Positions 28,371-37,466 of a stretch of DNA of 64,000 nt are shown in pieces (within the stretch, counting starts at the first letter, position 1; the number at the start of each line of letters is the position of its first letter). The position numbers were made by a program, and so were the translations under genes. The notes below the pieces were generated by a model. The model was given only the letters and a program-made list of their open reading frames with translations. It searched no databases and was not told where the DNA came from. Source of the stretch: Campylobacter concisus (GTDB lineage: Bacteria > Campylobacterota > Campylobacteria > Campylobacterales > Campylobacteraceae). Where the stretch lies: contig NZ_CP060705.1 of the NCBI RefSeq assembly GCF_003048835.2, positions 496,001 through 560,000 on the forward strand, read 5' to 3'.

Positions 28371-28978
28371 TTGCTATTATTGATTATGGCGCGGGCAACA
28401 TCAAAAGCGTGATAAATGCTTTTAAATTTCTTGGGCATGAGTGCGTTTTGCTAAGTGAGCCTGAGAGTTTAAAAGAGCACTCACACATCGTTTTACCAGG
28501 TGTTGGAGCTTTTGGTGAGGCGATGAAAAAGCTCAAATTTAACGGCATGGACGAGGCGATAAAAGAGGCTGTGAAAAATGGCAAGGCTTTTATAGGAATT
28601 TGCCTTGGCATGCAGCTTTTGTTTGAAAAGAGCTTTGAATTTGGCGAGCATGATGGGCTTTCTCTTTTGCCAGGAGAGGTTGTTAAATTTGATGAAGCTA
28701 AATTTGATAAGCCACTAAAGATCCCACACGTTGGCTGGAATACACTCGAGTTTAAACAAAATAGCCCTTTAAGATTAGGATTAAAAGAGCTTGAGTATTT
28801 ATATTTTGTGCATAGCTACCATGTAATCTGTGATGATAAATTTGCACTTGCAAAGACGGGCTATGGCTATGAATTTACAAGCGCGGTGCAGCATGAAAAT
28901 CTCTTTGGCTTTCAGCCTCATCCAGAAAAAAGCCACGAGGTTGGGCTTAAAATTTTAGAAAATTTTGCGAGGTTGTGA
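28367..28978 (+). CDS. hisH: Imidazole glycerol phosphate synthase, glutaminase subunit
   Basis: This 203-aa class I glutamine amidotransferase has [11 protein letters not shown] at the N-terminus, the oxyanion segment [12 protein letters not shown], the nucleophile Cys in [11 protein letters not shown] near 79, and the His-Glu pair in QPHPEKS near 186. It provides ammonia to HisF in histidine synthesis. It overlaps pglG by 4 nt and hisA by 1 nt. No hisF is visible nearby. Confidence 0.95.
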   Translation: MIAIIDYGAGNIKSVINAFKFLGHECVLLSEPESLKEHSHIVLPGVGAFGEAMKKLKFNGMDEAIKEAVKNGKAFIGICLGMQLLFEKSFEFGEHDGLSLLPGEVVKFDEAKFDKPLKIPHVGWNTLEFKQNSPLRLGLKELEYLYFVHSYHVICDDKFALAKTGYGYEFTSAVQHENLFGFQPHPEKSHEVGLKILENFARL

Positions 28979-29688
28979 TGGAAATTTTCCCAGCGATAGA
29001 TCTAAAAGAGGGGCAGGCGGTTAGGCTTAGTAAAGGGCTCATGCAAAGTGCTAAAATTTACAGCAACGAGCCAAGTGAGCTTGCTAAGAGGTTTGAAGGT
29101 TACGGCGCAAAATGGCTGCATGTGGTTGATCTTGACGGAGCATTTGCAGGAGAAGCTATAAATTTTAACACGATCGAAAAGATAGTAAAAGCTACGAATT
29201 TAAAGGTGCAAGTTGGTGGTGGCATAAGGGATGAAGAGCGCATAAAGCGCTATTTGGACCTTGGAATTAGCAGAGTGATCCTTGGCTCAGTTGCCCTTCG
29301 TGATCCAGAATTTACAGCAAAAATGGCTGGAATTTACAGGGTCGTAGTTGGCATAGATGCCAAAGATGGCTATGTGGCAGTGCAAGGCTGGGGCGAGGTT
29401 TCAAACATAAAAGCGGTCGATCTTGCAAAAAAATTTGCAGATGTGGGTGTAGAAGCTGTGATTTGCACCGATATTAACAAAGACGGAATGCTTGGTGGAG
29501 TTAATGTTGATTTTAGCTTGCAAATAGCTAGAAGCAGCAAGCTTGAGACTATAGCAAGTGGCGGTGTGAGCGATATGAACGACATTTTAGCACTTAAAGA
29601 GACAAATGAGATAGCTGGCGTGATCGTTGGTAAAGCTTACTATGAGGGACGACTTGATTTAAAAGATGCTTTCAAACAAGTTGGCTAG
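28978..29688 (+). CDS. hisA: Phosphoribosylformimino-AICAR-ribotide isomerase
   Basis: This 236-aa TIM barrel starts at ATG 28978 ([16 protein letters not shown], with the catalytic Asp in AIDLK), has [23 protein letters not shown] and the second catalytic Asp in [13 protein letters not shown] near 170, and [11 protein letters not shown] at the end. It is step four of histidine synthesis, just before HisH/HisF. The TGATG arrangement suggests translational coupling to hisH. Confidence 0.95.
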   Translation: MEIFPAIDLKEGQAVRLSKGLMQSAKIYSNEPSELAKRFEGYGAKWLHVVDLDGAFAGEAINFNTIEKIVKATNLKVQVGGGIRDEERIKRYLDLGISRVILGSVALRDPEFTAKMAGIYRVVVGIDAKDGYVAVQGWGEVSNIKAVDLAKKFADVGVEAVICTDINKDGMLGGVNVDFSLQIARSSKLETIASGGVSDMNDILALKETNEIAGVIVGKAYYEGRLDLKDAFKQVG

Positions 29689-29717
29689 CGTTAAAGCTTT
29701 TATAAATTTTAATTAGC

Positions 29718-29723
29718 TAGAAT
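29718..29723 (+). promoter_or_regulatory. Candidate -10 element for cheY
   Basis: TAGAAT at 29718-29723 lies in the 63-base gap behind hisA, downstream of an AT-rich TTTTATAAATTTTAATTAG stretch, 28 bases before the GTG start. Confidence 0.35.
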
Positions 29724-29751
29724 AGGGCAATTTTTACTAAAAGGATATTAT

Positions 29752-30117
29752 GTGAAGATTTTGGTTGTAGATGACAGCTCAACAATGAGAAGGATCATAA
29801 AAAATACTTTGCAAAGGTTAGGACATCAAGAAATTCTCGAGGCTGAGCACGGTCTTGAAGCTTGGAATATCTTGACGCAAAACGAGGGTATTGAGGTTCT
29901 TATTACTGACTGGAACATGCCTGAGATGAATGGTCTTGAGCTTGTTAAAAAGGTAAGGGCTGAGCAAAAATATGTTGATATGCCTATCATAATGGTAACA
30001 ACAGAGGGCGGAAAAGCCGAGGTTATAACAGCTTTAAAAGCAGGTGTTAATAACTACATCGTTAAACCTTTTACGCCACAAGTTTTAAAAGAGAAGCTTG
30101 AAGACGTTCTTGGTTAA
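29752..30117 (+). CDS. cheY: Chemotaxis response regulator CheY
   Basis: This 121-aa single receiver domain has an acidic pair in KILVVDDSSTMRR (Asp7, Asp8), phospho-acceptor Asp53 in LITDWNMPEMNG, the switch Thr in IIMVTTEGG and the conserved Lys in NYIVKPF. It carries phosphate from CheA to the flagellar switch. The start is GTG with AAGGA seven bases before; the ATG two bases earlier reads straight into TGA. In C. jejuni cheY likewise follows the pgl genes. Confidence 0.96.
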   Translation: MKILVVDDSSTMRRIIKNTLQRLGHQEILEAEHGLEAWNILTQNEGIEVLITDWNMPEMNGLELVKKVRAEQKYVDMPIIMVTTEGGKAEVITALKAGVNNYIVKPFTPQVLKEKLEDVLG

Positions 30118-30950
30118 TGAAAGATAAATTTTACGAATTAAGCATCAAAACATCAAATTTTTATGATGAAATTTTAGAGTTAGTTTTTTCTTTTGGGGTC
30201 ACCTGTGTAGAAGAGCTAGATCATAAGATCATCATCAGGGAAGAGTATGATCTAAAAGATATAGCTTGGGGTGTCGAAGAGTATGCAAAAGGGCTCTCTA
30301 GTGTTCGTAAAATTTCAAATGATTTAAAAATTTCTCTTAATTTAAAAGAAAATAAAGACTGGCTAGGCGAATATAAAAAGGCAGTTAAGCCTATTTTGGT
30401 TGATAAAATTTATATTAGACCTAGCTGGGAAGAGCCACTTAATGGCGTAACAAATATAATAATCGACCCAGCTCTAGCCTTTGGTTCAGGGCACCATGAA
30501 AGCACAAATTCTTGCTTGCAACTTTTACAAAAATATGCAAAAAGTGGTGATAGCGCTTTAGATGTGGGATGCGGAAGCGGGATATTAAGCATAGCTTTAG
30601 CAAAGCTTGGCTGCAAGGTCGATGCCTGCGATACAGACGAGCAGGCGACGCAAAGTTCGCTAAGTAACGCCCAGCTAAATGAGGTTAAATTTAATAAAAT
30701 TTGGACAGGTTCTATTGCAAATTTAGAGCAAAAATATGATATCGTCGTAGCAAATATCATTGCTGATGTCATTTTTATGCTCTCAAATGACTTGAAAAAA
30801 TCGCTAAAAAAAGGCGGCTATTTAGTATTGTCTGGAATTTTGAACAAATACGAAGATAGGATTAAAGATACGTTTAAGGATTTGGAGCTAGTTGAGATAA
30901 AACAGGCTAATGATTGGGTTAGCTTTGTTTATAAGGAAATGGATGAATAA
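30117..30950 (+). CDS. prmA: Ribosomal protein L11 methyltransferase
   Basis: This 277-aa SAM-dependent methyltransferase has PALAFGSGHHESTNSCL followed by the SAM motif ALDVGCGSGILSIALAKLG near 142-160 and VVANIIADV near 203, matching PrmA. It trimethylates ribosomal protein L11. The ATG overlaps the cheY stop by one base, and its end overlaps ftsH by 8 nt. Confidence 0.93.
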   Translation: MKDKFYELSIKTSNFYDEILELVFSFGVTCVEELDHKIIIREEYDLKDIAWGVEEYAKGLSSVRKISNDLKISLNLKENKDWLGEYKKAVKPILVDKIYIRPSWEEPLNGVTNIIIDPALAFGSGHHESTNSCLQLLQKYAKSGDSALDVGCGSGILSIALAKLGCKVDACDTDEQATQSSLSNAQLNEVKFNKIWTGSIANLEQKYDIVVANIIADVIFMLSNDLKKSLKKGGYLVLSGILNKYEDRIKDTFKDLELVEIKQANDWVSFVYKEMDE

Positions 30951-32868
30951 TCAAAATAATAACCAAAATAATGGCGATAATAACGGGTTTTTCAACAAAA
31001 ATCCCATTTTTATCTTTGCTATTTTTGCGATAGTTATAGTTCTAGCTTTTAGAAGCTTTAGTGGCGACGGACTAGGCGGCTCATTTGGGCTTGGTAGCAA
31101 CGCTCAAAGCAAGATGGTGGCCTACTCCGAATTTAAAGATATGCTAAAAAATAAGCAACTAAATGAGGTTGCGATATCTGAAACCACGATAAAAGGCGTT
31201 GGTAGTGACAAAACCATCTATCTCGCAAAGCGCATAAATGATCCAACGCTCATTGGCATACTTGAGCAAAACGGTATAACTTACAGCGTTTATAGCGAAA
31301 ATAACTGGTTTGGAGATCTTATATTTTCATGGATCATACCGGTGTTTATATTTTTTGCTATTTGGATGTTTATCGCTAGTCGTATGCAAAAGAATATCGG
31401 CGGTGGCATACTTGGCATAGGAAGTGCAAAAAAGCTTATAAATTCTGAAAAACCAAAAGTTAAATTTGACGATGTTGCAGGAGTTGAAGAGGCAAAAGAA
31501 GAGGTTCAAGAGATAGTTGATTATCTAAAGAGCCCAGATAAATATCTAAGACTTGGAGCTAAAATTCCAAAAGGTATTTTGTTAGTTGGCCCTCCAGGTA
31601 CTGGTAAAACGCTTCTTGCAAGAGCTGTTGCAGGCGAGGCTAGCGTGCCGTTTTTCTCTATGTCGGCATCAAGCTTTATAGAGATGTTTGTTGGCGTTGG
31701 CGCAAGTAGGGTTAGGGATCTTTTTGAAAATGCAAAAAAAGAGGCCCCAGCGATTGTATTTATAGATGAGATCGATGCGATCGGTAAGAGCAGAAATTCT
31801 GGTCCGATGGGTGGCAATGACGAGAGAGAGCAGACGCTAAATCAGCTTCTTTCTGAGATGGACGGCTTTGATGCGGACAAGTCGCCAGTCATCGTCATAG
31901 CAGCTACAAATAGACCTGAAGTTTTAGATGCTGCACTTTTAAGACCTGGTAGATTTGACAGGCAAGTGCTTGTTGATAAGCCTGATTTTAAAGGACGTTG
32001 CGACATCTTAAAAGTCCATATGAAAGATGTGAAAATCGGCAAAGATGTAAATATCGAGGATATCGCAAGGCTTACTACTGGTTTAGCTGGCGCTGATCTT
32101 GAAAATATCATAAATGAGGCGGCACTTCTTGCAGGACGTAAGTCAAAGACTTTTGTCGAGCAGGCTGATCTGGTAGAGGCTGTCGAGAGATCTATAGCTG
32201 GCCTTGAGAAAAAATCACGCCGCGTAAATCCAAAAGAGAAAAAGATAGTCACTTACCATGAAAGCGGCCATGCCCTGATAGCTGAGCTAACAAAAGGTGC
32301 AAAAAGAGTGACAAAAGTCTCAGTCGTGCCACGCGGTCTTGCAGCACTTGGCTATACGCTAAATACGCCTGAAGAGAATAAATTTATGATGCAAAAGCAT
32401 GAATTACTTGCAGAAGTGGATGTGCTTTTGGCTGGTAGGGCTGCTGAAGAGGTCTTTATAAAAGAGATATCAACTGGAGCTAGCAACGACTTAGAGCGTG
32501 CAACTGATATCATAAAAGCTATGGTTAGTATGTATGGTATGAGCGATGTTGCCGGTCTTATGGTACTTGAGAAGCAACGCGCGACATTTTTAAATGGCGG
32601 ACAAAGCATAAAAGACTATAGCGACAAGATGGCTGAAAAAGTCGACGAGTTCGTAAAAGCACTTCTTCATGAGAGATATACGGCTGTGCTTGGTCTTCTT
32701 GAAATTTATAAAGGTGCCATTGAAAACATGGTCTCAGCACTTTATGAAGAAGAGACTATCGAGGGAAAAAGAGTTAGAGAGATCATCAAAAACTATGAAG
32801 AAGAAAATGGTCTTGAAAGCAGGCTTGTAGAGCTTGAAGAAGAGGAAAAAGGCAAAAAAGAGGAATAA
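30943..32868 (+). CDS. ftsH: ATP-dependent zinc metalloprotease FtsH
   Basis: This 641-aa membrane AAA protease begins with an Asn-rich tail, then TM1 ([17 protein letters not shown]), a short periplasmic domain, and TM2 (near 125-147). The AAA domain has Walker A GPPGTGKT near 216, Walker [12 protein letters not shown] and second region of homology [21 protein letters not shown]. The zinc site HESGH lies near 440. It degrades misfolded membrane proteins and short-lived cytosolic proteins. The start ATG 30943 has AAGGA in front and lies in the prmA end. Confidence 0.96.
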   Translation: MNNQNNNQNNGDNNGFFNKNPIFIFAIFAIVIVLAFRSFSGDGLGGSFGLGSNAQSKMVAYSEFKDMLKNKQLNEVAISETTIKGVGSDKTIYLAKRINDPTLIGILEQNGITYSVYSENNWFGDLIFSWIIPVFIFFAIWMFIASRMQKNIGGGILGIGSAKKLINSEKPKVKFDDVAGVEEAKEEVQEIVDYLKSPDKYLRLGAKIPKGILLVGPPGTGKTLLARAVAGEASVPFFSMSASSFIEMFVGVGASRVRDLFENAKKEAPAIVFIDEIDAIGKSRNSGPMGGNDEREQTLNQLLSEMDGFDADKSPVIVIAATNRPEVLDAALLRPGRFDRQVLVDKPDFKGRCDILKVHMKDVKIGKDVNIEDIARLTTGLAGADLENIINEAALLAGRKSKTFVEQADLVEAVERSIAGLEKKSRRVNPKEKKIVTYHESGHALIAELTKGAKRVTKVSVVPRGLAALGYTLNTPEENKFMMQKHELLAEVDVLLAGRAAEEVFIKEISTGASNDLERATDIIKAMVSMYGMSDVAGLMVLEKQRATFLNGGQSIKDYSDKMAEKVDEFVKALLHERYTAVLGLLEIYKGAIENMVSALYEEETIEGKRVREIIKNYEEENGLESRLVELEEEEKGKKEE

Positions 32869-32869
32869 A

Positions 32870-33487
32870 ATGAGTGGTTACATCGCTAAAGCAGGGTATA
32901 AATTTATATTATTCTTTTTGATTTTATTTGTTATATCTGTTTTATTTGGTATTGCGCCGCTATTTTTTATAGCGTTGCTTCTTTTAACTCTTTATTTTTT
33001 TAGAGATCCTGAAAGAGAGCCTTTTACTGACGACAAACTAGCCTTACTTTCACCTATAGATGGCAAGATAAAAGAGATCAGCGTTTCAAATTTTGATGAT
33101 AAAGAGGTGGCTAAGATAGTTATCTCAAAGCCATTTTTTGGCGTAGGTACGCTAAGAGCGGTGAGCGATGCAAAAGTTATTGATATAAAAAGAAGGCACG
33201 GACTATTTTTGTGCCAGGCTATGAAAATTTCAGAGATGCTAAATGAAAGAGCGATAATTCGTTTTGAAAAAGGAAATATCAAATTTGCTATGAAGATCAT
33301 AGCTGGAGTTTTTAGTAGAAGTTTAGAAATTTATAACATTACCAGTCTAAAAGCCTCTAGAAAATTTGGCTTTTTAGGAAGCGGCGAAGTGATATTATAC
33401 TTGCCAAGAGATACTAAAATTTGTGTAAGTGTTGGCGAGAGCGTTAAAGCTGCTTCACTTCTTGGATACTTTGAAGAGGAAAAATAA
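32870..33487 (+). CDS. psd: Phosphatidylserine decarboxylase-related protein
   Basis: The protein has 205 aa, with two N-terminal membrane segments (residues 10-45), LYFFRDPERE, LLSPIDGKI, and the self-cleavage site LGSGEVILYLP near 170. Processing at Gly-Ser gives the pyruvoyl cofactor in this family. It makes phosphatidylethanolamine from phosphatidylserine, and the next gene, pssA, makes the substrate. The short length is typical of the Psd-B/archaeal-like form. ATG 32870 follows the ftsH stop by one base, with the Gly/Lys-rich end of ftsH offering GAGG-like pairing. Confidence 0.87.
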   Translation: MSGYIAKAGYKFILFFLILFVISVLFGIAPLFFIALLLLTLYFFRDPEREPFTDDKLALLSPIDGKIKEISVSNFDDKEVAKIVISKPFFGVGTLRAVSDAKVIDIKRRHGLFLCQAMKISEMLNERAIIRFEKGNIKFAMKIIAGVFSRSLEIYNITSLKASRKFGFLGSGEVILYLPRDTKICVSVGESVKAASLLGYFEEEK

Positions 33488-33488
33488 A

Positions 33489-34220
33489 ATGAATAGCTTA
33501 CAAAAAATGCAGTTAATGTATATCTTGCCAAATTTATTTACCGCAGCAAGCGCTTTTTTGGGCGTTATAAGCATCATTTCATCTATTCAGGGAAACTATT
33601 TTAAAGCTATTATTTACATCATTCTTTCACTGATTTTAGATGGACTTGATGGACGCGTGGCAAGACTTACAAAGACTACAAGTAAATTTGGCGTGGAGTT
33701 TGATAGTCTTGCAGACCTTGTAGCATTTGGCGTGGCTCCAGCGATCTTGTTTTATCTAACAGTTGGTGCAAAATTTGGCAGATTTGGTGCACTAATAGCA
33801 GCTATGTTTGTAGTCTTTGGAGCTATTAGACTTGCTCGTTTTAACGTCACCACCGGCACATACGAGCCAAATGTATTTATCGGACTTCCTATACCATCAG
33901 CAGCTATCATTGGAGTGCTTTGGGTTGGTATTTATCTAAAGCATGATTTTTTATATGGCTTTGAGTGGTGCTTGATACTACTTGAAGCGGTTTTGGCTAT
34001 CTTGATGGTTAGTAATATCCGCTACCCAAGCTTTAAAAAGATGAATTTAAAACAAACTCATGTTATACGAATTTTAGTAGCGCTCGTGGTTGTCTTTTCT
34101 ATGCTTTATCTATATCCTTACGAGAGTGCGACCTTTTTGATGAGCGTTTATATGCTTTATGGTATTATTAGAGCGGCTATAATGTTTAGCAAAAATCACA
34201 AAAAAAAGGAGAGCGAATGA
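33489..34220 (+). CDS. pssA: CDP-diacylglycerol-serine O-phosphatidyltransferase
   Basis: This 243-aa integral membrane protein of the CDP-alcohol phosphatidyltransferase family shows the full motif DGLDGRVAR...GVEFDSLADLVAFG near 50-80. It joins serine to CDP-diacylglycerol, which the cdsA product (52185) provides. The start is ATG 33489 (NSLQKMQLMYILPN), one base after psd. The final GAATGA overlaps the start of the leucine-rich leader ORF described next. Confidence 0.93.
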   Translation: MNSLQKMQLMYILPNLFTAASAFLGVISIISSIQGNYFKAIIYIILSLILDGLDGRVARLTKTTSKFGVEFDSLADLVAFGVAPAILFYLTVGAKFGRFGALIAAMFVVFGAIRLARFNVTTGTYEPNVFIGLPIPSAAIIGVLWVGIYLKHDFLYGFEWCLILLEAVLAILMVSNIRYPSFKKMNLKQTHVIRILVALVVVFSMLYLYPYESATFLMSVYMLYGIIRAAIMFSKNHKKKESE

Positions 34221-34300
34221 GCGAAAATGGCATAATAAAATCGCGTAAATTTTTACCAAAAATCGAAATCAAAAACTCTCTACTGCTGCTACTTAGGTAG
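34217..34300 (+). CDS. leuL: Putative leucine leader peptide upstream of leuA
   Basis: This is a 27-codon ORF: ATG 34217 overlaps the pssA stop (ATGA) and is preceded by AAGGAG at a five-base spacing. The C-terminal half ends in Asn-Ser, five consecutive leucine codons (CTA CTG CTG CTA CTT), Arg and TAG. The leucine run overlaps the left arm of a hairpin at 34287-34302. leuA starts 59 bases downstream. This is the arrangement of a transcription-attenuation leader: ribosomes stalled on leucine codons when Leu-tRNA is scarce would change folding of the leader RNA. The peptide itself needs no function. No homology search was possible. Confidence 0.72.
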   Translation: MSENGIIKSRKFLPKIEIKNSLLLLLR

Positions 34301-34302
34301 CA
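34287..34302 (+). promoter_or_regulatory. Attenuator-type hairpin in the leuA leader
   Basis: TGCTAC (34287-34292) pairs with GTAGCA (34297-34302) across TTAG. The left arm is made of the last leucine codons and the right arm contains the leader stop codon. AAATTCTTCTTTAC follows. A ribosome stalled on leucine codons would block this stem. Confidence 0.55.
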
Positions 34303-34359
34303 AATTCTTCTTTACTTAACTCATTAAATTTAAATATAAAAAATAATAAAAGGAAAAAA

Positions 34360-35874
34360 ATGGATAAAAATAAAATTATAATCTTTGATACGACTTTAAG
34401 AGATGGCGAACAAAGCCCAGGAGCTTCTATGAACACAGCTGAAAAGCTTCAGATCGCACTTCAGCTTGAAAGACTTGGCGTTGATGTGATGGAGGCTGGA
34501 TTTGCAGCGGCTAGTCCAGGGGATTTTGACGCGGTAAATCAGATCGCAAAGCAGGCCTCAAATATCACAGTTTGCTCGCTTGCACGTGCAGTTGAGCGTG
34601 ATATTAAGGCAGCTGGCGAGGCACTAGCTCCAGCAAAAAATAAAAGAATTCACACCTTCATAGCAACAAGCCCGATCCACATGCAATACAAGCTAAAAAT
34701 GAGCCCAGACGAGGTGATCAGGCGTGCGGTTGAGGCGGTACAATACTCAAAAACATTTTGCGATGACGTAGAGTTTAGCTGCGAGGATGCATGCAGAAGC
34801 GAGATGAACTTTTTAAAAGAAATTTGCGACGCAGCGATAAACGCAGGGGCAAAAACCATAAACATCCCAGATACGGTTGGCTACTTGTATCCAGAGGAGA
34901 TCACAGCTCGCATTAGTGAAATAGTAAAATTTATAGGCGATAGAGCGGTAGTTTCGGTGCATAACCACAACGATCTAGGCATGGCTACGGCAAATTCGCT
35001 AGCCGCCATAAAAGCTGGTGCAAGGCAGGTTGAGGGCACGATAAATGGCATAGGTGAGCGTGCTGGAAATGCTGCGCTTGAAGAGATCGTGATGGCTATA
35101 AAAACTCGCCAGGACGTATTTGCGCCACTTTACACAGGCATCATCTCAAAAGAAATTTATCCAACTTCAAGGCTGATCGCTAGCATCACAGGCATCGAGC
35201 CACAGCCAAACAAAGCAATCGTTGGCAAAAATGCCTTCGCGCACGAGAGTGGCATCCACCAAGATGGCGTGCTAAAACACAAAGAGACCTACGAGATCAT
35301 CAGTGCTGAAAGCATTGGTTTAGAGAAAAATTCACTTGTTCTTGGCAAGCACAGCGGCCGTCATGCGTTTAAAGATAAGCTTGCTAGCCTTGGATTTGAC
35401 CTTGATAGCGAGGCGCTTAATAAGGCATTTGAGAAATTTAAAGACTTGGCGGATAAGAAAAAAGAGATATTTGACGACGATATCAGGGCGCTTGTGGCAG
35501 AAGAGATCACCAAGATCCCGCAAGCTTACGAGATCACGGACTTGCTTCAAAGTAGCGGTGGCAGCTTAGCAAGTGCCTCTATGAGCATCAGGCACAACGA
35601 CGAGATCGTTAGTGACTCAGCCCTTGGCAATGGCACTGCTGATGCGATATTTAAGGTAGTTGATCGCATTAGTGGCATTAGTGGCACACTAAAAGACTAC
35701 AAGGTCACAGCTGTTTCTCAAGGCAAAGACGCTCTTGCAAAGGTTGATGTAAAAGTTGAGTTTGAGGGCAAAACAGCCGTAATGGGTCACGGACTTGATA
35801 TCGATACGATGATGGCAAGCGCTAAGGCCTATGTTGGCGCACTAAATAGCTACCTCCGCATACATAAAAACTAA
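34360..35874 (+). CDS. leuA: 2-isopropylmalate synthase
   Basis: This 504-aa enzyme condenses acetyl-CoA with 2-ketoisovalerate, the first committed step of leucine synthesis. It has [16 protein letters not shown] at the N-terminus, [23 protein letters not shown] with metal ligands near 205, [14 protein letters not shown], and the C-terminal allosteric domain ([19 protein letters not shown]) that senses leucine. Regulation is probably double: feedback by leucine and attenuation by the leader at 34217. AAAAGGAAAAAAATGG provides the ribosome site. leuCDB are not in the window. Confidence 0.96.
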   Translation: MDKNKIIIFDTTLRDGEQSPGASMNTAEKLQIALQLERLGVDVMEAGFAAASPGDFDAVNQIAKQASNITVCSLARAVERDIKAAGEALAPAKNKRIHTFIATSPIHMQYKLKMSPDEVIRRAVEAVQYSKTFCDDVEFSCEDACRSEMNFLKEICDAAINAGAKTINIPDTVGYLYPEEITARISEIVKFIGDRAVVSVHNHNDLGMATANSLAAIKAGARQVEGTINGIGERAGNAALEEIVMAIKTRQDVFAPLYTGIISKEIYPTSRLIASITGIEPQPNKAIVGKNAFAHESGIHQDGVLKHKETYEIISAESIGLEKNSLVLGKHSGRHAFKDKLASLGFDLDSEALNKAFEKFKDLADKKKEIFDDDIRALVAEEITKIPQAYEITDLLQSSGGSLASASMSIRHNDEIVSDSALGNGTADAIFKVVDRISGISGTLKDYKVTAVSQGKDALAKVDVKVEFEGKTAVMGHGLDIDTMMASAKAYVGALNSYLRIHKN

Positions 35875-35882
35875 AATTTTTG

Positions 35883-35907
35883 GCTGGCTGCTGAATTTGC
35901 AGCTGGC
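35883..35907 (+). terminator. Terminator-like hairpin after leuA
   Basis: GCTGGCTGC (35883-35891) pairs with GCAGCTGGC (35899-35907), with two G-U wobbles and a seven-base loop, followed by TACTTTAAATTT. It begins nine bases after the leuA stop. Confidence 0.55.
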
Positions 35908-36211
35908 TACTTTAAATTTAACTCTCTTTGAATAAAGGTTTAAATTTATTGGTTTTTAAATTTCTAAATCTTTACCAATTTGAAAATTTAATCAAGCTAT
36001 TTTTGAAAATTTTAAAATTCCATTCACCCCTAAGAATTGACTACTAAATTTAGATCTCGCAAAGCTCACCACTAAATTTAGAGCCGTGATATGTTTGCTC
36101 ATAAAATTTAAAATTTACTAAGCACTTTTAGGGTTAGAAAACGCAAATATTTATAAATCCAAGAATTTAAACAAATATCCTAAAATAACCAAAAAATTTA
36201 AAGGAAATTTC
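35908..36211. other. Gene-free AT-rich spacer with a duplicated 12-mer
   Basis: No convincing coding sequence was seen in about 300 bases. ACTAAATTTAGA occurs at 36043-36054 and 36071-36082; CTAAATTTAG is itself palindromic, but such words are common in this AT-rich genome. TAAAAT at 36181-36186 may be the -10 of the oxidoreductase gene, and TTTAAAGGAAATTTC before ATG 36212 its ribosome site. Confidence 0.4.
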
Positions 36212-37234
36212 ATGCAAAATAAGCTTTTTACGCCGCTTAAGATAGGTGGCATCGAGATCAAAAACCGCATTATCATGGCTCCGATGTGCATGTATGAGGT
36301 CAAAAAAGATGATGGCCGTCCAAGGTGCTTCCACAAGCTCCACTACGCTACAAGGGCGATCGGCGGCGTTGGTATGATCATAGTTGAGGCGACGGCTGTT
36401 GAGGCGCGTGGCAGGATCACTAAAAAAGACCTTGGGCTTTGGAATGACGAGCAGATCGAGGCTCACGCGGAGCTTGTAAAGGGCTGCGCTAAATATGGCG
36501 CCAAAATGGCCATCCAGCTAGCTCATGCTGGCAGAAAGGGCACGTGTGAAGGCATTATTGCGCCAAGTGAGATCAAATTTAGCGATGACTACGCCACGCC
36601 AAAAGAGATGAACGCACAGGATATCGCAAGCGTAAAGCAAAGCTTTATAGATGCCGCAGTGCGTGCAAAGAGCGCAGGATACGAGGCTGTGGAGATCCAC
36701 GCAGCGCATGGATATTTGATAAATCAATTTTTATGCGCTGGCACGAATAAACGAGATGACGAATACGGCGGCACTTTTGAAAACCGCATAAGATTTTTGG
36801 TTGAAATTTTAAAAGAGATAAAATCAAGAGTTGATATTGCAGTTGGCGTTAGGATCAGTGCAAGTAGCTGGCTTAAGGGCGACTGGGACGTAGAGGAGAG
36901 CGTAAAGCTAGCGCGTGAGCTAGAGAAAAATGGAGCTGACTTTATCCATGTCTCAGCTGGCGGAGTCTACGCAAATGTCGATGCCGCGCCAAAATTTACC
37001 CCACTTTATCAAGCAGGCTACGCAAAAGCGGTGAAAAAAGCAGTTAAAATCCCAGTTATCGCAGTCGGACTCATCACAAAGGCAAGCGAGTGCGAGGCGT
37101 TGCTGCTTGGTGATGTCTGCGACGGCGTGGCGCTTGGCAGGGAGCTACTACGCAACCCATATTTTGCTTTTGGCGCCATGAAAGAATTTGGAGAAAGCGA
37201 AAAGATAGAAAACGCCTATAAAAGGGCATACTAA
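36212..37234 (+). CDS. Old-yellow-enzyme family NAD(P)H:flavin oxidoreductase
   Basis: This 340-aa FMN TIM-barrel protein resembles YqjM/NamA: LFTPLKIGGIEIKNRIIMAPM at the N-terminus, QLAHAGRKG near 107, EIHAAHGYLINQFL near 158, RDDEYGGTFENRIRF near 175, VAVGLITKASE near 280 and VALGRELLRNPYF near 309. It should reduce activated alkenes or related substrates with NAD(P)H. The true substrate is unknown. A hairpin repeat follows the stop at 37241. Confidence 0.87.
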   Translation: MQNKLFTPLKIGGIEIKNRIIMAPMCMYEVKKDDGRPRCFHKLHYATRAIGGVGMIIVEATAVEARGRITKKDLGLWNDEQIEAHAELVKGCAKYGAKMAIQLAHAGRKGTCEGIIAPSEIKFSDDYATPKEMNAQDIASVKQSFIDAAVRAKSAGYEAVEIHAAHGYLINQFLCAGTNKRDDEYGGTFENRIRFLVEILKEIKSRVDIAVGVRISASSWLKGDWDVEESVKLARELEKNGADFIHVSAGGVYANVDAAPKFTPLYQAGYAKAVKKAVKIPVIAVGLITKASECEALLLGDVCDGVALGRELLRNPYFAFGAMKEFGESEKIENAYKRAY

Positions 37235-37240
37235 GATTTT

Positions 37241-37275
37241 ATGGCAAGGTGAGATCCTTGCCAAATTTCACTTTT
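37241..37275 (+). repeat. 35-bp hairpin repeat, copy 1
   Basis: GGCAAGG TGAGAT CCTTGCC forms a 7-bp stem, then AAATTTCACTTTT. All 35 bases recur exactly at 39459-39493. It lies six bases after the oxidoreductase stop and can act as that gene's terminator. Confidence 0.85.
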
Positions 37276-37466
37276 CTTAAACAAAATATCCAAAATTTAC
37301 TTGCTATTTTTTCTACACAGCAAATAGAAATTTCTATATTTATAGCTATAAAATCGCATTTATTTTAAGTTTTTACCTAAAATTTATATTTAAAATTATA
37401 ATATTCAATCTCAAAATTAGATTATAAACTAAAATAGTAATTTTAATAATCAAATTAGGAGGAGAG
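37276..37466 (+). promoter_or_regulatory. Very AT-rich leader of the TonB-receptor gene
   Basis: This spacer is almost purely A/T with several TATAAT-like words (for example ATTATAATATTC near 37400). Iron-regulated receptors usually carry a Fur box, but no clean match to the GATAATGATAATCATTATC pattern could be picked out. AGGAGG at 37457-37462 is a strong ribosome site before ATG 37467. Confidence 0.35.

Noticed and set aside
29752-30117. cheY as a dedicated partner of PglG
   Set aside because: CheY is the usual chemotaxis regulator in conserved synteny with prmA and ftsH; closeness to pglG is no evidence for a link.
36043-36082. Two copies of ACTAAATTTAGA as a regulatory pair
   Set aside because: CTAAATTTAG-like words occur all over this AT-rich genome, so the pair is probably chance.
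37276-37466. A Fur box upstream of the heme-type receptor
   Set aside because: The stretch is so AT-rich that partial matches are everywhere; no clear symmetrical site could be chosen.
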